From Streptomyces sp. ISL-100 (GTDB lineage Bacteria > Actinomycetota > Actinomycetes > Streptomycetales > Streptomycetaceae), in contig NZ_JAGGOK010000065.1 of NCBI RefSeq assembly GCF_018614615.1, positions 77,938-137,431 of the forward strand: a stretch of DNA of 59,494 bases. The letters are read 5' to 3'. A program made the position numbers and the translations under genes. Every line of letters begins with the position of its first letter. The first letter of the stretch is position 1. Positions 26,591 to 34,694 of the stretch are shown here, in pieces. A model generated the notes under the pieces. That model was not told the DNA's origin. It worked only from the letters and a program-made list of their open reading frames with translations, and made no database searches.

Positions 26591-26639
26591 TCCTCAATCG
26601 CCGGAGGGGCTCCATTGGAGCCCGTCCGGCGATTGAGGA
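26591..26639. terminator. long intergenic hairpin, probable bidirectional terminator
   Basis: The arms CCTCAATCGCCGGA (26592-26605) and TCCGGCGATTGAGG (26625-26638) pair perfectly over 14 bp, with a second pairing GGGGCTCC/GGAGCCC inside the loop. An outer pair, CCCCAGACCCC near 26578-26588 and GGGGTCTGGGG at 26671-26681, could extend it. It lies between the convergent TetR and type ISP-like genes. Confidence 0.7.
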
Positions 26640-26656
26640 CACGCCCGCAGGGCGTC
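26619..26656 (+). repeat. 38-bp intergenic repeat, copy 2
   Basis: It matches 8268-8305 at 37 of 38 positions in direct orientation; the only difference is A for T within GGCGATTGAGG. It forms the right arm of the hairpin and the following CGCCCGCAGGGCG palindrome. Confidence 0.7.
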
Positions 26657-26742
26657 TGCGTTGTCTGGGGTCTGGGGGCTTGCCCCCAGTTCGGGAAGGG
26701 GCGGGTAGGGGAAATAACCCCGCAGGGCACCGGGGCCGGGTG

Positions 26743-27939
26743 CTACAGCAGCGCGAACTGGCCCTCCGGGCCCTCCTCCTGGTGGTCCAGGACCGACGCC
26801 GGGCGCCGCACCGCATCCGGCACCGGAAGTACCCCCGCCTCCGCCAGCTCATCGCGGCCGATCCGCTCCCCGCCCCGCAACTCCTCCCGGCCCGCGTCCA
26901 GCTCACCCAGCAGCGCCAGCACCGTGATGAGCTCAAGCAAGTCCGACGTCCACTCCTGCGGCCACGCAGAAGGGCGGATCGCCTCCAGGGTCCCCGGTTC
27001 ACCCCGCGCCGTACGCCGCTCGAACCACAGATCCAGCACCCGGACCCCGCCCACGTGGAAGTCCCAGGCCGCGGCCGGTACGGGCGAGACGCGACCCTCT
27101 CCGACGTGCAGGACCTCCTGCTCCGCGTCGTACCGCAGTACCGAAGGCCACGCCGGGACGGCGGCCCGGACATAAGGGCGGCGGCCGCCCGGCAGCCTGG
27201 GGCGCTTCCCGCCCCGCGCACCCCGCACCTGCACAGCCGTCATAAGGCGGCCCAGTTCCACGCCCGCCGCCCATACGTCCGGCCCCGCCGGCAGCGGAAC
27301 CACCGCGCCCGACGGCGAGGGCTCGGCAGCGGCGACCGCCCACGCCAGTACGTCCCCGGCAGCGACCTCCTGTCCGTAACGGTCGCTCAGCAGCGCCCGC
27401 AGCCCCGGCGTCAGATTCGGTTCGCGGCCGCCGGGGCGGCGGTGCAGCGGGCGGATGCGGCCGGGGCGGCCGGCGGAGGAGCGGCCGTCCGGGAGCAGGG
27501 CGCTGACCAGCAGCGCGGGTCCGGCGGCCGCCCCGGGCACGTACGCCTGCTCCACGGCGAACAGCTGGTTCGAGTCGTCGGCCACCCGCCACAGCTCCGG
27601 CCGGGCGGCGTCGATCAGCCGGTGGTCCGGGATCAGCCACTGTTCGTCGAAGGGGCCGTGAAGGATTCGGACCGGGTCAGGGCAGGGCCCGGTCTCGCGT
27701 GCGAGGCGGCCCGTGCCCGTCGACCGGCCGGGCAGCGCGGCCACCGAAGAATGCGTCGTACGCGCCCGGGTGGCCCCGAACAGCTCCTCGCGGGCGGCCC
27801 CCTCCGCCCGTACAAGCGCATCCCAACGGGCCCGCAGGGTACGTCTGTCCGGCGCCAGGACCCAGCCCCGCCCCAGCCGCAGCGGCGCCACCGACCAGGG
27901 CATCAGTTCGTCGAGCAGCGGGGCATCCGGGGCAACCAT
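26743..27939 (-). CDS. type ISP restriction/modification-like protein (C-terminal module only)
   Basis: The product is 398 aa. The order of conserved blocks (LMPWSVAPLRLGRGWVLAPD, HGPFDEQWLIPDHRLIDAARPELWRV, SALLPDGRSSAGRPGRIRPLHRRPGG, PRLPGGRRPYVRAAVP, SPVPAAAWDFHVGGVRVLDLWFERRT, EWTSDLLELITVLALL, SVLDHQEEGPEGQFALL) matches the Streptomyces proteins annotated as type ISP restriction/modification enzyme. In real type ISP enzymes this part follows a nuclease, helicase and methyltransferase and reads DNA. Here no nuclease, helicase or methylase motif (NPPY/DPPY) is present and none is adjacent. Its role is therefore unknown. It is convergent with TetR across a strong hairpin. Confidence 0.6.
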   Translation of the reverse strand: MVAPDAPLLDELMPWSVAPLRLGRGWVLAPDRRTLRARWDALVRAEGAAREELFGATRARTTHSSVAALPGRSTGTGRLARETGPCPDPVRILHGPFDEQWLIPDHRLIDAARPELWRVADDSNQLFAVEQAYVPGAAAGPALLVSALLPDGRSSAGRPGRIRPLHRRPGGREPNLTPGLRALLSDRYGQEVAAGDVLAWAVAAAEPSPSGAVVPLPAGPDVWAAGVELGRLMTAVQVRGARGGKRPRLPGGRRPYVRAAVPAWPSVLRYDAEQEVLHVGEGRVSPVPAAAWDFHVGGVRVLDLWFERRTARGEPGTLEAIRPSAWPQEWTSDLLELITVLALLGELDAGREELRGGERIGRDELAEAGVLPVPDAVRRPASVLDHQEEGPEGQFALL

Positions 27940-27972
27940 GCGGGCATCGTAGCCACGCCACCCGACCGCAGG

Positions 27973-28722
27973 TCAGTGCGCGTCCACCGTCACCGAGAAG
28001 GAGAAGCGGTCGCCCCGGTAACGGATGCGCGCCACGTCCACGACCCGCCCCTCCCGGTCGTACGTCACACCCGTGTAGTGCAGGATCGGGCTGAGCAGCG
28101 GGACCTTCAGCAGGTCCGCCGTCGCCGGATCGGCCAGCCGCGCCTCGACCGTGTCCGTGATCTTGCTGATGCGTACGCCCACCACGTCCCGCAGCACCTT
28201 CGTCATCGGCCAGCGTTCGAGATCGGCCACGTCGAGACCGGCGGCGACATCCGGTCGAACCGCGTTCTCCGCCCAGTTCGTCGGCTCGCCGCTCTCGCCG
28301 TCGCAGCGCAGCCGTTTGTACGTGACGACCTCTTCCTCGTCCGGGAAGTACTCGACGAGATCGCCGGGCACGGGCGTCGGCCCGTGCCCGAGGATCGTCG
28401 TCAGCTCCCCGGACTGCTGGGCCACGATCGCGTCGATCGAGCCGAGCAGCCGGCGCGGCGCACCGCGCCTGGCGCCCGGCTCGATGAACGTGCCGCGCCG
28501 CCGGTGCCTGCTGATCAGGCCCTCCGCCTCCAGCTCCTTGAGGGCCTGGCGCATGGTGAGCACGCTCACGCCGTAGTGCGCGGCGAGCTGCTCCTCGGTG
28601 GGCAGCCGCAGCGAGGCGTCGGCCATGCGGCCCAGTATGGAAGCGCGCAGGGACTGCGAGACCTGGTACCAGAGCGGCAGCTTCCGGTTCAGGACCAGCG
28701 AGTCGGGGGCGAATGCGGTCAC
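27973..28722 (-). CDS. GntR/HutC-family regulator, probably of homogentisate catabolism
   Basis: The product is 249 aa from a GTG behind GGAGAAATG. The winged HTH spans about 14-80 (LPLWYQVSQSLRASIL, LRLPTEEQLAAHYGVSVLTMRQALKELEAEGLISRHRRRGTFI). The UTRA ligand domain fills the rest (EEEVVTYKRLRCDGESGEPTNWAENAVRPDVA ... LHYTGVTYDREGRVVDVARIRYRGDRFSFSV). It lies 37 bp downstream of hmgA on the same strand, so the two are probably co-transcribed and the regulator likely answers an aromatic catabolite. It is a shadow-free ORF with typical codon bias. Confidence 0.9.
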   Translation of the reverse strand: MTAFAPDSLVLNRKLPLWYQVSQSLRASILGRMADASLRLPTEEQLAAHYGVSVLTMRQALKELEAEGLISRHRRRGTFIEPGARRGAPRRLLGSIDAIVAQQSGELTTILGHGPTPVPGDLVEYFPDEEEVVTYKRLRCDGESGEPTNWAENAVRPDVAAGLDVADLERWPMTKVLRDVVGVRISKITDTVEARLADPATADLLKVPLLSPILHYTGVTYDREGRVVDVARIRYRGDRFSFSVTVDAH

Positions 28723-28759
28723 GGTTTCATTTCTCCGTCGGCACGGTACGACGTACGTA

Positions 28760-30079
28760 CTACGACCTGAAGTGGCGTTGCAGACCTTGCCACACGTCGT
28801 CGTACGCCGACTGAAGGTGGTCGGCGGACGCCGCCTGAGCGGTCGCCGTGACCGGCCAGCGCGTCTCGAACATGAAGGCAAGACCGTCGTCGATCTTCTG
28901 CGGCTTCAGCTCCGCGGCGCTCGCCCGGTCGAACGTCTCACGGTCGGGCCCGTGCGCCGACATCATGTTGTGCAGCGAGCCGCCACCCGGCACGAAGCCT
29001 TCGGCCTTCGCGTCGTACGCGCCCTCGATCAGGCCCATGTACTCGCTCATCACATTGCGGTGGAAGTACGGCGGCCGGAAGGTGTCCTCGCCGACCAGCC
29101 AGCGCGGCGCGAAGACGACGAAGTCGACTCCCGCCAGTCCCGGGGTGTCGGACGGCGACGTGAGGACCGTGAAGATCGACGGGTCCGGGTGGTCGTAGCT
29201 GATGCTGCCGATGACGTTGAAGCGGTGCAGGTCGTAGACGTACGGGACGTGATTGCCGTGCCAGGCGACGACGTCGAGGGGCGAGTGGTCGTACGTCGCC
29301 GACCAGAGGTTGCCGCAGAACTTGTTCACCACCTCCACCGGGCCCTCGACGTCCTCGTACGCCGCTACCGGAGCGAGGAAGTCGCGGGCGTTGGCGAGGC
29401 CGTTCGCGCCGATCGGGCCGAGGTCGGGGAGCTGGAAGGGCTGCCCGTAGTTCTCGCAGACGTAACCGCGGGCCGTCTCGTCGAGCAGCTCCGCGCGGAA
29501 GCGCACCCCGCGCGGGATCAGCGCGATGTGGCCGGGGTCGCAGCGCAGCAGGCCGAACTCGGTGCGCAGCAGCAGGCCGCCGCGCTCCGGAACGATCAGC
29601 AGCTCGCCGTCGGCGTCGCTGAACACGCGGTCCGTCATGGAGGAGTTGGCGTTGTAGAGGTGAATCGCCATGCCGGTGCGCTGGGTCGCGTCGCCGTTGC
29701 CGCCGACCGTCCACAGGCCGGCCAGGAAGTCGGTGCCGGGCGCGGGCTCGGGCAGCGGGTTCCAGCGCAGCCGGTTCGGGTCGGGAACGGCCTCCGTGAA
29801 GGGCGCGCTGCGCAGGTTGCCGTTGTCGGTGCGTACGAACGGGGGGTGCGCGGCCGACGGCCTGATCCGGTACAGCCACGAGCGCCGGTTGTGGGCGCGC
29901 GGCTCGGTGAAGGCCGAGCCGCTCAGCTGCTCGGCGTACAGGCCGAGCGGGGCGCGCTGGGGCGAATTGCGGCCGTGGGGCAAGGCGCCGGGGACGGCCT
30001 CCGAGCTGTGTTCGTTGCCGAAGCCCGCGGAATGGGCCAGTCCCTCAGCCGTTTTCCTCGCCTGCTCGATGCCGCTCAT
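28760..30079 (-). CDS. hmgA: homogentisate 1,2-dioxygenase
   Basis: The product is 439 aa, the family length, from the ATG behind GGGAGCGGAC. N-terminal GFGNEHSSEAVPGALPHGRNSPQ and PLGLYAEQLSGSAFTEPR are diagnostic of HmgA. The Fe(II) ligands sit in FRPPYFHRNVMSEYMGLIEG (His and Glu) and the later GGGSLHNMMSAHGPD (His). It opens the ring of homogentisate to maleylacetoacetate in tyrosine/phenylalanine degradation. No maleylacetoacetate isomerase or fumarylacetoacetase is in the window, so the rest of the pathway lies elsewhere. The GntR gene downstream is its probable regulator. Confidence 0.97.
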   Translation of the reverse strand: MSGIEQARKTAEGLAHSAGFGNEHSSEAVPGALPHGRNSPQRAPLGLYAEQLSGSAFTEPRAHNRRSWLYRIRPSAAHPPFVRTDNGNLRSAPFTEAVPDPNRLRWNPLPEPAPGTDFLAGLWTVGGNGDATQRTGMAIHLYNANSSMTDRVFSDADGELLIVPERGGLLLRTEFGLLRCDPGHIALIPRGVRFRAELLDETARGYVCENYGQPFQLPDLGPIGANGLANARDFLAPVAAYEDVEGPVEVVNKFCGNLWSATYDHSPLDVVAWHGNHVPYVYDLHRFNVIGSISYDHPDPSIFTVLTSPSDTPGLAGVDFVVFAPRWLVGEDTFRPPYFHRNVMSEYMGLIEGAYDAKAEGFVPGGGSLHNMMSAHGPDRETFDRASAAELKPQKIDDGLAFMFETRWPVTATAQAASADHLQSAYDDVWQGLQRHFRS

Positions 30080-30103
30080 CGTCCGCTCCCGGGGTGCCGA
30101 AGA

Positions 30104-30140
30104 AATCCTAAGGTGCAATCCTATGGTTGACAGTAGGATT
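30104..30140. promoter_or_regulatory. AATCCTA repeats upstream of hmgA, candidate regulator site
   Basis: AATCCTA occurs at 30104-30110 and 30117-30123, and its reverse complement TAGGATT at 30134-30140. The last two form a 7-10-7 inverted repeat. On the hmgA strand the copies read TAGGAT, which also fits a -10 element, so promoter and operator functions may overlap. Confidence 0.5.
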
Positions 30141-30191
30141 CGCGAGCCCGGCCGTCAACGGGGTGCCGCACCCGTGGGGTGTATCGGCATC

Positions 30192-30836
30192 ATGGAGCCC
30201 GTGCCCCCAACGAACTCACTCCGCCGAGCCCCCGTGCAGCAGCGCAGTGCCGAGCGGCTCGCCCGGATACTGGACGCCTGTGCCCAACTCCTGGACGAAA
30301 CCGGCTACGAGCGGCTGAGTACCCGGGCGGTCGCCGCCCGCGCGGGCGTGCCCATCGGCTCCGTCTACCGCTTCTTCGGCAACAAGCGCGCCATGGCCGA
30401 CGCCCTGGCCCAGCGGAACCTCGACCGTTACGCCGAGCGGATCAGCGGCCGCATCGCCGCGATGCCGGGCGAGGACTGGCGCGGCGCCATCGACGCCGTA
30501 CTCGACGAGTACATCGCCATGAAGCGGACCGTCCCCGGCTTCCGCCTCGTCGACTTCGGCGTCCAGATCCCGATGGGTACCCGGGCGGGCGACCGGGTCG
30601 GCGACCCCGGCGACGCCGACATCAATTACCGCGTCACCGACCGCCTCACCGACCTCCTCTCGGCCCACCTCGGCCGTACCCCCGACGCGGCCCTGCGCCG
30701 GACGGTCCTGGTCGCCGTCGAGGCGGCCGACGCGGTGCTCCAGCTGGCATTCCGGCTGCGGCCGTCGGGGGACCCGGACCTCATCACCGAAACGCGTGGC
30801 GTCCTGCACGCCTACCTGGCCCGGACACTCGACTGA
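30192..30836 (+). CDS. TetR-family transcriptional regulator
   Basis: The product is 214 aa starting MEPVPPTNSLRRAPVQQRSAERL. The HTH (about 20-65) reads RILDACAQLLDETGYERLSTRAVAARAGVPIGSVYRFFGNKRAMADAL. The remainder is an all-helical ligand domain. It is divergent from hmgA and 111 bp upstream of the co-oriented molybdopterin oxidoreductase. A palindrome between it and that gene (30874-30893) makes the oxidoreductase a likely target; hmgA is the other possibility. Confidence 0.9.
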   Translation: MEPVPPTNSLRRAPVQQRSAERLARILDACAQLLDETGYERLSTRAVAARAGVPIGSVYRFFGNKRAMADALAQRNLDRYAERISGRIAAMPGEDWRGAIDAVLDEYIAMKRTVPGFRLVDFGVQIPMGTRAGDRVGDPGDADINYRVTDRLTDLLSAHLGRTPDAALRRTVLVAVEAADAVLQLAFRLRPSGDPDLITETRGVLHAYLARTLD

Positions 30837-30873
30837 CCTGAGCTACTGATCCTCTTCGCTCGACCCTCCCCTT

Positions 30874-30893
30874 CATGCCTACCGGTCGGTATG
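30874..30893 (+). promoter_or_regulatory. palindromic site upstream of the molybdopterin oxidoreductase
   Basis: CATGCCTACCGGTCGGTATG is a 20-bp imperfect palindrome (16 of 20 positions symmetric) of the ACC-N2-CCGG style used by several TetR proteins. It sits 55 bp upstream of the oxidoreductase start. The 10-mer CCGGTCGGTA recurs at 42469-42478. Confidence 0.5.
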
Positions 30894-30947
30894 CTCGGCC
30901 GTGCTCGCGCGTCACCGCCGCCGTCGCCGCCGCCCGCTGGAGGGCTC

Positions 30948-33155
30948 ATGTCCGAATCCCGCACCGTCCTGCGTATCTGTCCCCTCTGCGAAGCCACCTG
31001 CGGTCTGACCCTCACCATCGAGGGCACAAAGGTGACCGGCGCGCGCGGCGACCGTGACGACGTATTCAGCCAGGGGTTCATCTGCCCCAAGGGCGCCTCC
31101 TTCGGAGAGGTCGACGGCGACCCCGACCGGCTGACCGGGCCTCTGGTCCGCAAGGACGGCGTCCTCCAGGAGGCGACCTGGACCGAGGCCTTCGACCTCG
31201 TCGCCGCCAGGATGCGGCCGCTGATCGAGGAGTACGGGCCGAACTCCGTCGGCGTCGTACTCGGCAACCCCAACGTCCACACCATGGCCGGCGCCCTCTA
31301 CCCGCCCGTCCTCCTCTCCCTCCTGCGCACCCGTGGCCTCTTCACGGCCAGCACCGTCGACCAGATGCCCAAGCACGTCTCCAGCGGACTGCTCTTCGGC
31401 GACCCGTTTGCCATCCCGGTGCCCGACCTGGACCGTACGGACCACCTCCTGCTCCTCGGCGCCAACCCGCTGGATTCCAACGGCAGCCTCTGCACCGCCC
31501 CCGACTTCCCCGGCAAGCTCAAGGCGCTGCGCCGCCGCGGCGGCACGCTCGTCGTCGTCGATCCGCGCCGCACCCGCACCGCGAAGCTCGCCGACCGGCA
31601 CGTCCCCATCAGGCCCGGCACGGACGCGCTGCTGCTGGCCGCGCTCGCCCAGGTCCTCTTCGAGGAGAAGCTGACGGACCCGGGCGTTCTGGAGGAGTAC
31701 ATCGACGGGCTGGCCGAAGTCCGGGAAGCAGTACGGGACTTCACACCGGAGGCCGTCGCCGCCGCCTGCGGCATCCCCGCCGATGAAATCCGCCTTCTGG
31801 CCCGTGGTCTCGCCGCCGCGCCGACCGCCGCGGTGTACGGCCGGGTCGGCAGCTCCACTGTCGAGTTCGGCACCCTGGCCAACTGGCTCGTCGACGTACT
31901 GAACATCCTCACCGGCAACCTCGACCGCCCCGGCGGAGCCCTCTTCCCGCTCTCCGCCACCGTGCCCCCGCCCCGCCCCGCCGGCCCCGGCAAGGGATTC
32001 GCGCTCGGCCGCTGGAAGAGCCGGGTCAGTGGCCACCCGGAGGCCAAGGGCGAACTGCCGCTGTCCGCGCTCGCCGAGGAGATCGACACTCCGGGGGAGG
32101 GCCGGGTGCGGGCGGTCATCGCCATCGCCGCCAACCCCGTGCTCTCCGCGCCCGACGGGCTCCGCCTCGACCGTGCCCTGAGCGAGCACCTCGACTTCAT
32201 GGTCAGCGTCGATCCGTACCTCAACGAGACTTCGCGGCATGCCGACGTCGTGCTGCCCCCGCCGCCGCCGTCCCGGAGCGTGCACTTCGACTTCGCCTTC
32301 AACGGCTTCGCCGTTCACAACCAGGCGCGTTACAGCCCGGCCGCCGTCCCCCTGGAGGACGGACGGATGGACGAGAGCGAAATCCACGCCCGCCTGATCC
32401 TCGCGGTGAGCGGCATGCACGGCGCCGACCCGGTGTCCGTCGACGACCTCGTCATCGAGCGCGCCCTCACCAAGGCGGTCGCCGAACCGCACTCGCCCCT
32501 CCACGGCGGCGACCCGAAGCAGCTCGCCGCTCTGCTCACCGGGCGCACCGGACCCGAGCGGCGCCTGGACATGATGCTGCGCCTCGGCCCGTACGACCTG
32601 GTCCTCGACGACCTGCTCGCGCACCCGCACGGCGTCGACCTCGGCCCGCTCAAGCCGCGCCTCCCGCAGGTGCTCAAAACCCGCAGCGGAAAGGTCGAGT
32701 TGCTGCCGGATCCCATCGCCGCCGACCTGCCGCGACTGCGGCGCGCGCTGGACGAACGACCCGCCGCCCTCGTGCTCGTGGGCCGCCGTCACCTGCGCTC
32801 CAACAACAGCTGGCTGCACAACATCCCGTCGCTCAACGGCGGCAGCAACCGCTGCACCCTCCAGGTCCACCCCGACGACGCGGCCCGGCTCGGTCTCAAC
32901 GACGGCGAGGACGCCCGTATCGCCGCGGAAGGAGGGGAACTGAAGGTTCCGGTGGAGGTGACGGACGAGGTACGCGCCGGAGTGGTGAGCCTCCCGCACG
33001 GCTGGGGGCACGACCGCGAGGGCGTCCGGATGGCAGTCGCCGCGGCCACTCCGGGCGTCAACGTCAACCAGCTGCTCGACGGAAGCCTGCTCGACCCGCT
33101 GTCGGGCACAGCTGTGCTCAACGGATTCCCCGTCGAGGTAACACCCATATCGTGA
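30948..33155 (+). CDS. molybdopterin-dependent oxidoreductase (formate dehydrogenase/nitrate reductase superfamily)
   Basis: The product is 735 aa from an ATG behind TGGAGGG. The N-terminal [4Fe-4S] motif is complete (CPLCEATCGL plus GFICPKGASFGEV). The bis-MGD binding domains follow (LLLGANPLDSNG, VVDPRRTRTAKLADRHVPIRPGTDALLLAAL). The C-terminal molydop-binding domain reads LVGRRHLRSNNSWLHNIPSLNGG ... VSLPHGWGH. No twin-arginine signal is present, so it works in the cytoplasm. No partner subunit is adjacent and substrate cannot be read; a single-subunit assimilatory-type reductase or oxidase is the safest description. Confidence 0.93.
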   Translation: MSESRTVLRICPLCEATCGLTLTIEGTKVTGARGDRDDVFSQGFICPKGASFGEVDGDPDRLTGPLVRKDGVLQEATWTEAFDLVAARMRPLIEEYGPNSVGVVLGNPNVHTMAGALYPPVLLSLLRTRGLFTASTVDQMPKHVSSGLLFGDPFAIPVPDLDRTDHLLLLGANPLDSNGSLCTAPDFPGKLKALRRRGGTLVVVDPRRTRTAKLADRHVPIRPGTDALLLAALAQVLFEEKLTDPGVLEEYIDGLAEVREAVRDFTPEAVAAACGIPADEIRLLARGLAAAPTAAVYGRVGSSTVEFGTLANWLVDVLNILTGNLDRPGGALFPLSATVPPPRPAGPGKGFALGRWKSRVSGHPEAKGELPLSALAEEIDTPGEGRVRAVIAIAANPVLSAPDGLRLDRALSEHLDFMVSVDPYLNETSRHADVVLPPPPPSRSVHFDFAFNGFAVHNQARYSPAAVPLEDGRMDESEIHARLILAVSGMHGADPVSVDDLVIERALTKAVAEPHSPLHGGDPKQLAALLTGRTGPERRLDMMLRLGPYDLVLDDLLAHPHGVDLGPLKPRLPQVLKTRSGKVELLPDPIAADLPRLRRALDERPAALVLVGRRHLRSNNSWLHNIPSLNGGSNRCTLQVHPDDAARLGLNDGEDARIAAEGGELKVPVEVTDEVRAGVVSLPHGWGHDREGVRMAVAAATPGVNVNQLLDGSLLDPLSGTAVLNGFPVEVTPIS

Positions 33156-33191
33156 CCTGGGGTTTTGCGCTTATTGCTCGCGTGTCAACAT

Positions 33192-33203
33192 CTTGTTAAC
33201 GCG
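33192..33203 (+). promoter_or_regulatory. candidate operator CTTGTTAACGCG upstream of the citrate transporter
   Basis: The 12 bases are identical to 1891-1902 upstream of tctC. Here the site is preceded by a related GTCAAC (TGTCAAC-N4-TGTTAAC, a direct repeat), 73-84 bp upstream of the transporter start. Probably one regulator serves both carboxylate uptake systems. Confidence 0.5.
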
Positions 33204-33213
33204 TCGGAACGCG

Positions 33214-33268
33214 ACCTAACGTCATCGAACCGCCTGGTCTGGTGGGAGTTCAAGGGCGAACGTTAGGT
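33214..33268 (+). promoter_or_regulatory. inverted repeat enclosing the citrate transporter leader
   Basis: ACCTAACGT (33214-33222) pairs perfectly with ACGTTAGGT (33260-33268), 37 bases apart and ending 7 bases before the ATG. The right arm contains the only AGG available as a ribosome-binding site. A transcript hairpin could hide it; alternatively this is a dimer operator. Confidence 0.4.
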
Positions 33269-33275
33269 ACCCCAA

Positions 33276-34694
33276 ATGCTGACAATCCTCGGATTCGTCA
33301 TGATTGCGACCTTCCTGGTCCTGATCATGATGAAGAAGATGTCGCCGATCGCGGCGCTCGTGCTGATCCCGGCACTGTTCTGTGTGCTCGTCGGACAGGG
33401 CGCCAAGCTCGGCGACTACGTCCTCGAAGGTGTAGGCAATCTCGCGCCGACCGCCGCGATGCTGATGTTCGCCATCGTGTACTTCGGCGTGATGATCGAC
33501 GTGGGTCTCTTCGACCCGATCGTCCGCGGCATCCTGCGCTTCTGCAAGGCAGACCCGTTGCGGATCGTGGTCGGGACTGCCGTGCTCGCCGCGATCGTCT
33601 CGCTCGACGGCGACGGCTCGACCACCTTCATGATCACGGTCTCGGCGATGTATCCGCTGTACAAGCGGCTCGGGATGAGCCTGGTCGTGATGACGGGCAT
33701 CGCCGCCACCGCGAACGGCGTCATGAACACACTGCCGTGGGGCGGGCCGACGGCCCGCGCCGCCACCGCGCTGAAGCTGGACGCGGCGGACATCTTCGTG
33801 CCGATGATCCCGGCGCTGGCCGTGGGACTGCTCTTCGTCTTCGTGCTGGCGTACGTGCTGGGCAGGCGGGAGCGCAAGCGGCTCGGGTATCTCACCCTGG
33901 ACGAGGCGGTCGAGGCGGAGGCGGAGGTCCTTGTCACGGCGGGTGGCGGTGGCGTCGGCGGTGGCACTGAGCCGCGCAAGGGCGCGGGCGGCGGGGCGCA
34001 CGCCGAGGCCGACGCCGATGCCGGTCCGGCGTACTCCGCTGACGGGGAGGGCTTCCAGGGGCTCGACCCGAACCGCGCGACCCTTCGTCCCAAGCTCTAC
34101 TGGTTCAACGCCGGGCTCACCGTCGTGCTGCTCGCGGCCATGATCACGGAGCTGCTGCCGATCCCGGTTCTGTTCCTCCTCGGCGCGGCGCTCGCCCTCA
34201 CGGTCAACTACCCGAAGATGACCGACCAGAAGGCCCGTATCGCCGCCCACGCGGACAACGTCCTCAACGTCGCCGGCATGGTCTTCGCGGCCGCCGTCTT
34301 CACCGGCGTCCTCACCGGCACCGGCATGGTCAAGCACATGGCGGACTGGCTCGTCGGCGCGATCCCCGAGGGCATGGGCCCGCACATGGCGATCGTCACC
34401 GGCCTCCTGAGCCTCCCGCTGACGTACTTCATGTCCAACGACGGCTTCTACTTCGGTGTCCTGCCGGTGCTGGCGGAAGCGGGCGCGGCGCACGGTGTGT
34501 CCTCGCTGGAGATCGCCCGCGCGTCGCTCGTCGGGCAGGCCCTCCACATGTCGAGCCCGCTCGTGCCCGCCGTGTACGTCCTGGTCGGCATGGCCAAGGT
34601 GGAGTTCGGCGATCACACGAAGTTCACCGTGAAGTGGGCCGCGCTCACGTCGCTGGTGGTACTCGCCGCCGGAATCGTCTTCGGCATCATCTGA
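33276..34694 (+). CDS. CitMHS-family divalent metal-citrate:H+ symporter
   Basis: The product is 472 aa with about 12 membrane segments. The family signatures are present: LDGDGSTTFMITVSAMYPLYKRLGM, GVMNTLPWGGPTARAA in the first half; YFMSNDGFYFGVLPVLAEAGA and SLVGQALHMSSPLVPAVYVLVGM in the second. The central cytoplasmic loop (about 215-270) is Gly/Ala/Glu-rich and likely disordered. CitM/CitH proteins import citrate complexed with Mg2+ or Ca2+/Fe. The downstream MFS gene overlaps its stop (TGATG). A motif shared with the tct promoter suggests common control. Confidence 0.93.
   Translation: MLTILGFVMIATFLVLIMMKKMSPIAALVLIPALFCVLVGQGAKLGDYVLEGVGNLAPTAAMLMFAIVYFGVMIDVGLFDPIVRGILRFCKADPLRIVVGTAVLAAIVSLDGDGSTTFMITVSAMYPLYKRLGMSLVVMTGIAATANGVMNTLPWGGPTARAATALKLDAADIFVPMIPALAVGLLFVFVLAYVLGRRERKRLGYLTLDEAVEAEAEVLVTAGGGGVGGGTEPRKGAGGGAHAEADADAGPAYSADGEGFQGLDPNRATLRPKLYWFNAGLTVVLLAAMITELLPIPVLFLLGAALALTVNYPKMTDQKARIAAHADNVLNVAGMVFAAAVFTGVLTGTGMVKHMADWLVGAIPEGMGPHMAIVTGLLSLPLTYFMSNDGFYFGVLPVLAEAGAAHGVSSLEIARASLVGQALHMSSPLVPAVYVLVGMAKVEFGDHTKFTVKWAALTSLVVLAAGIVFGII

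Noticed and set aside
30912..33011. 699-aa minus-strand frame opposite the molybdopterin oxidoreductase
   Set aside because: It is a mirror of a well-supported gene and has no recognisable domain.
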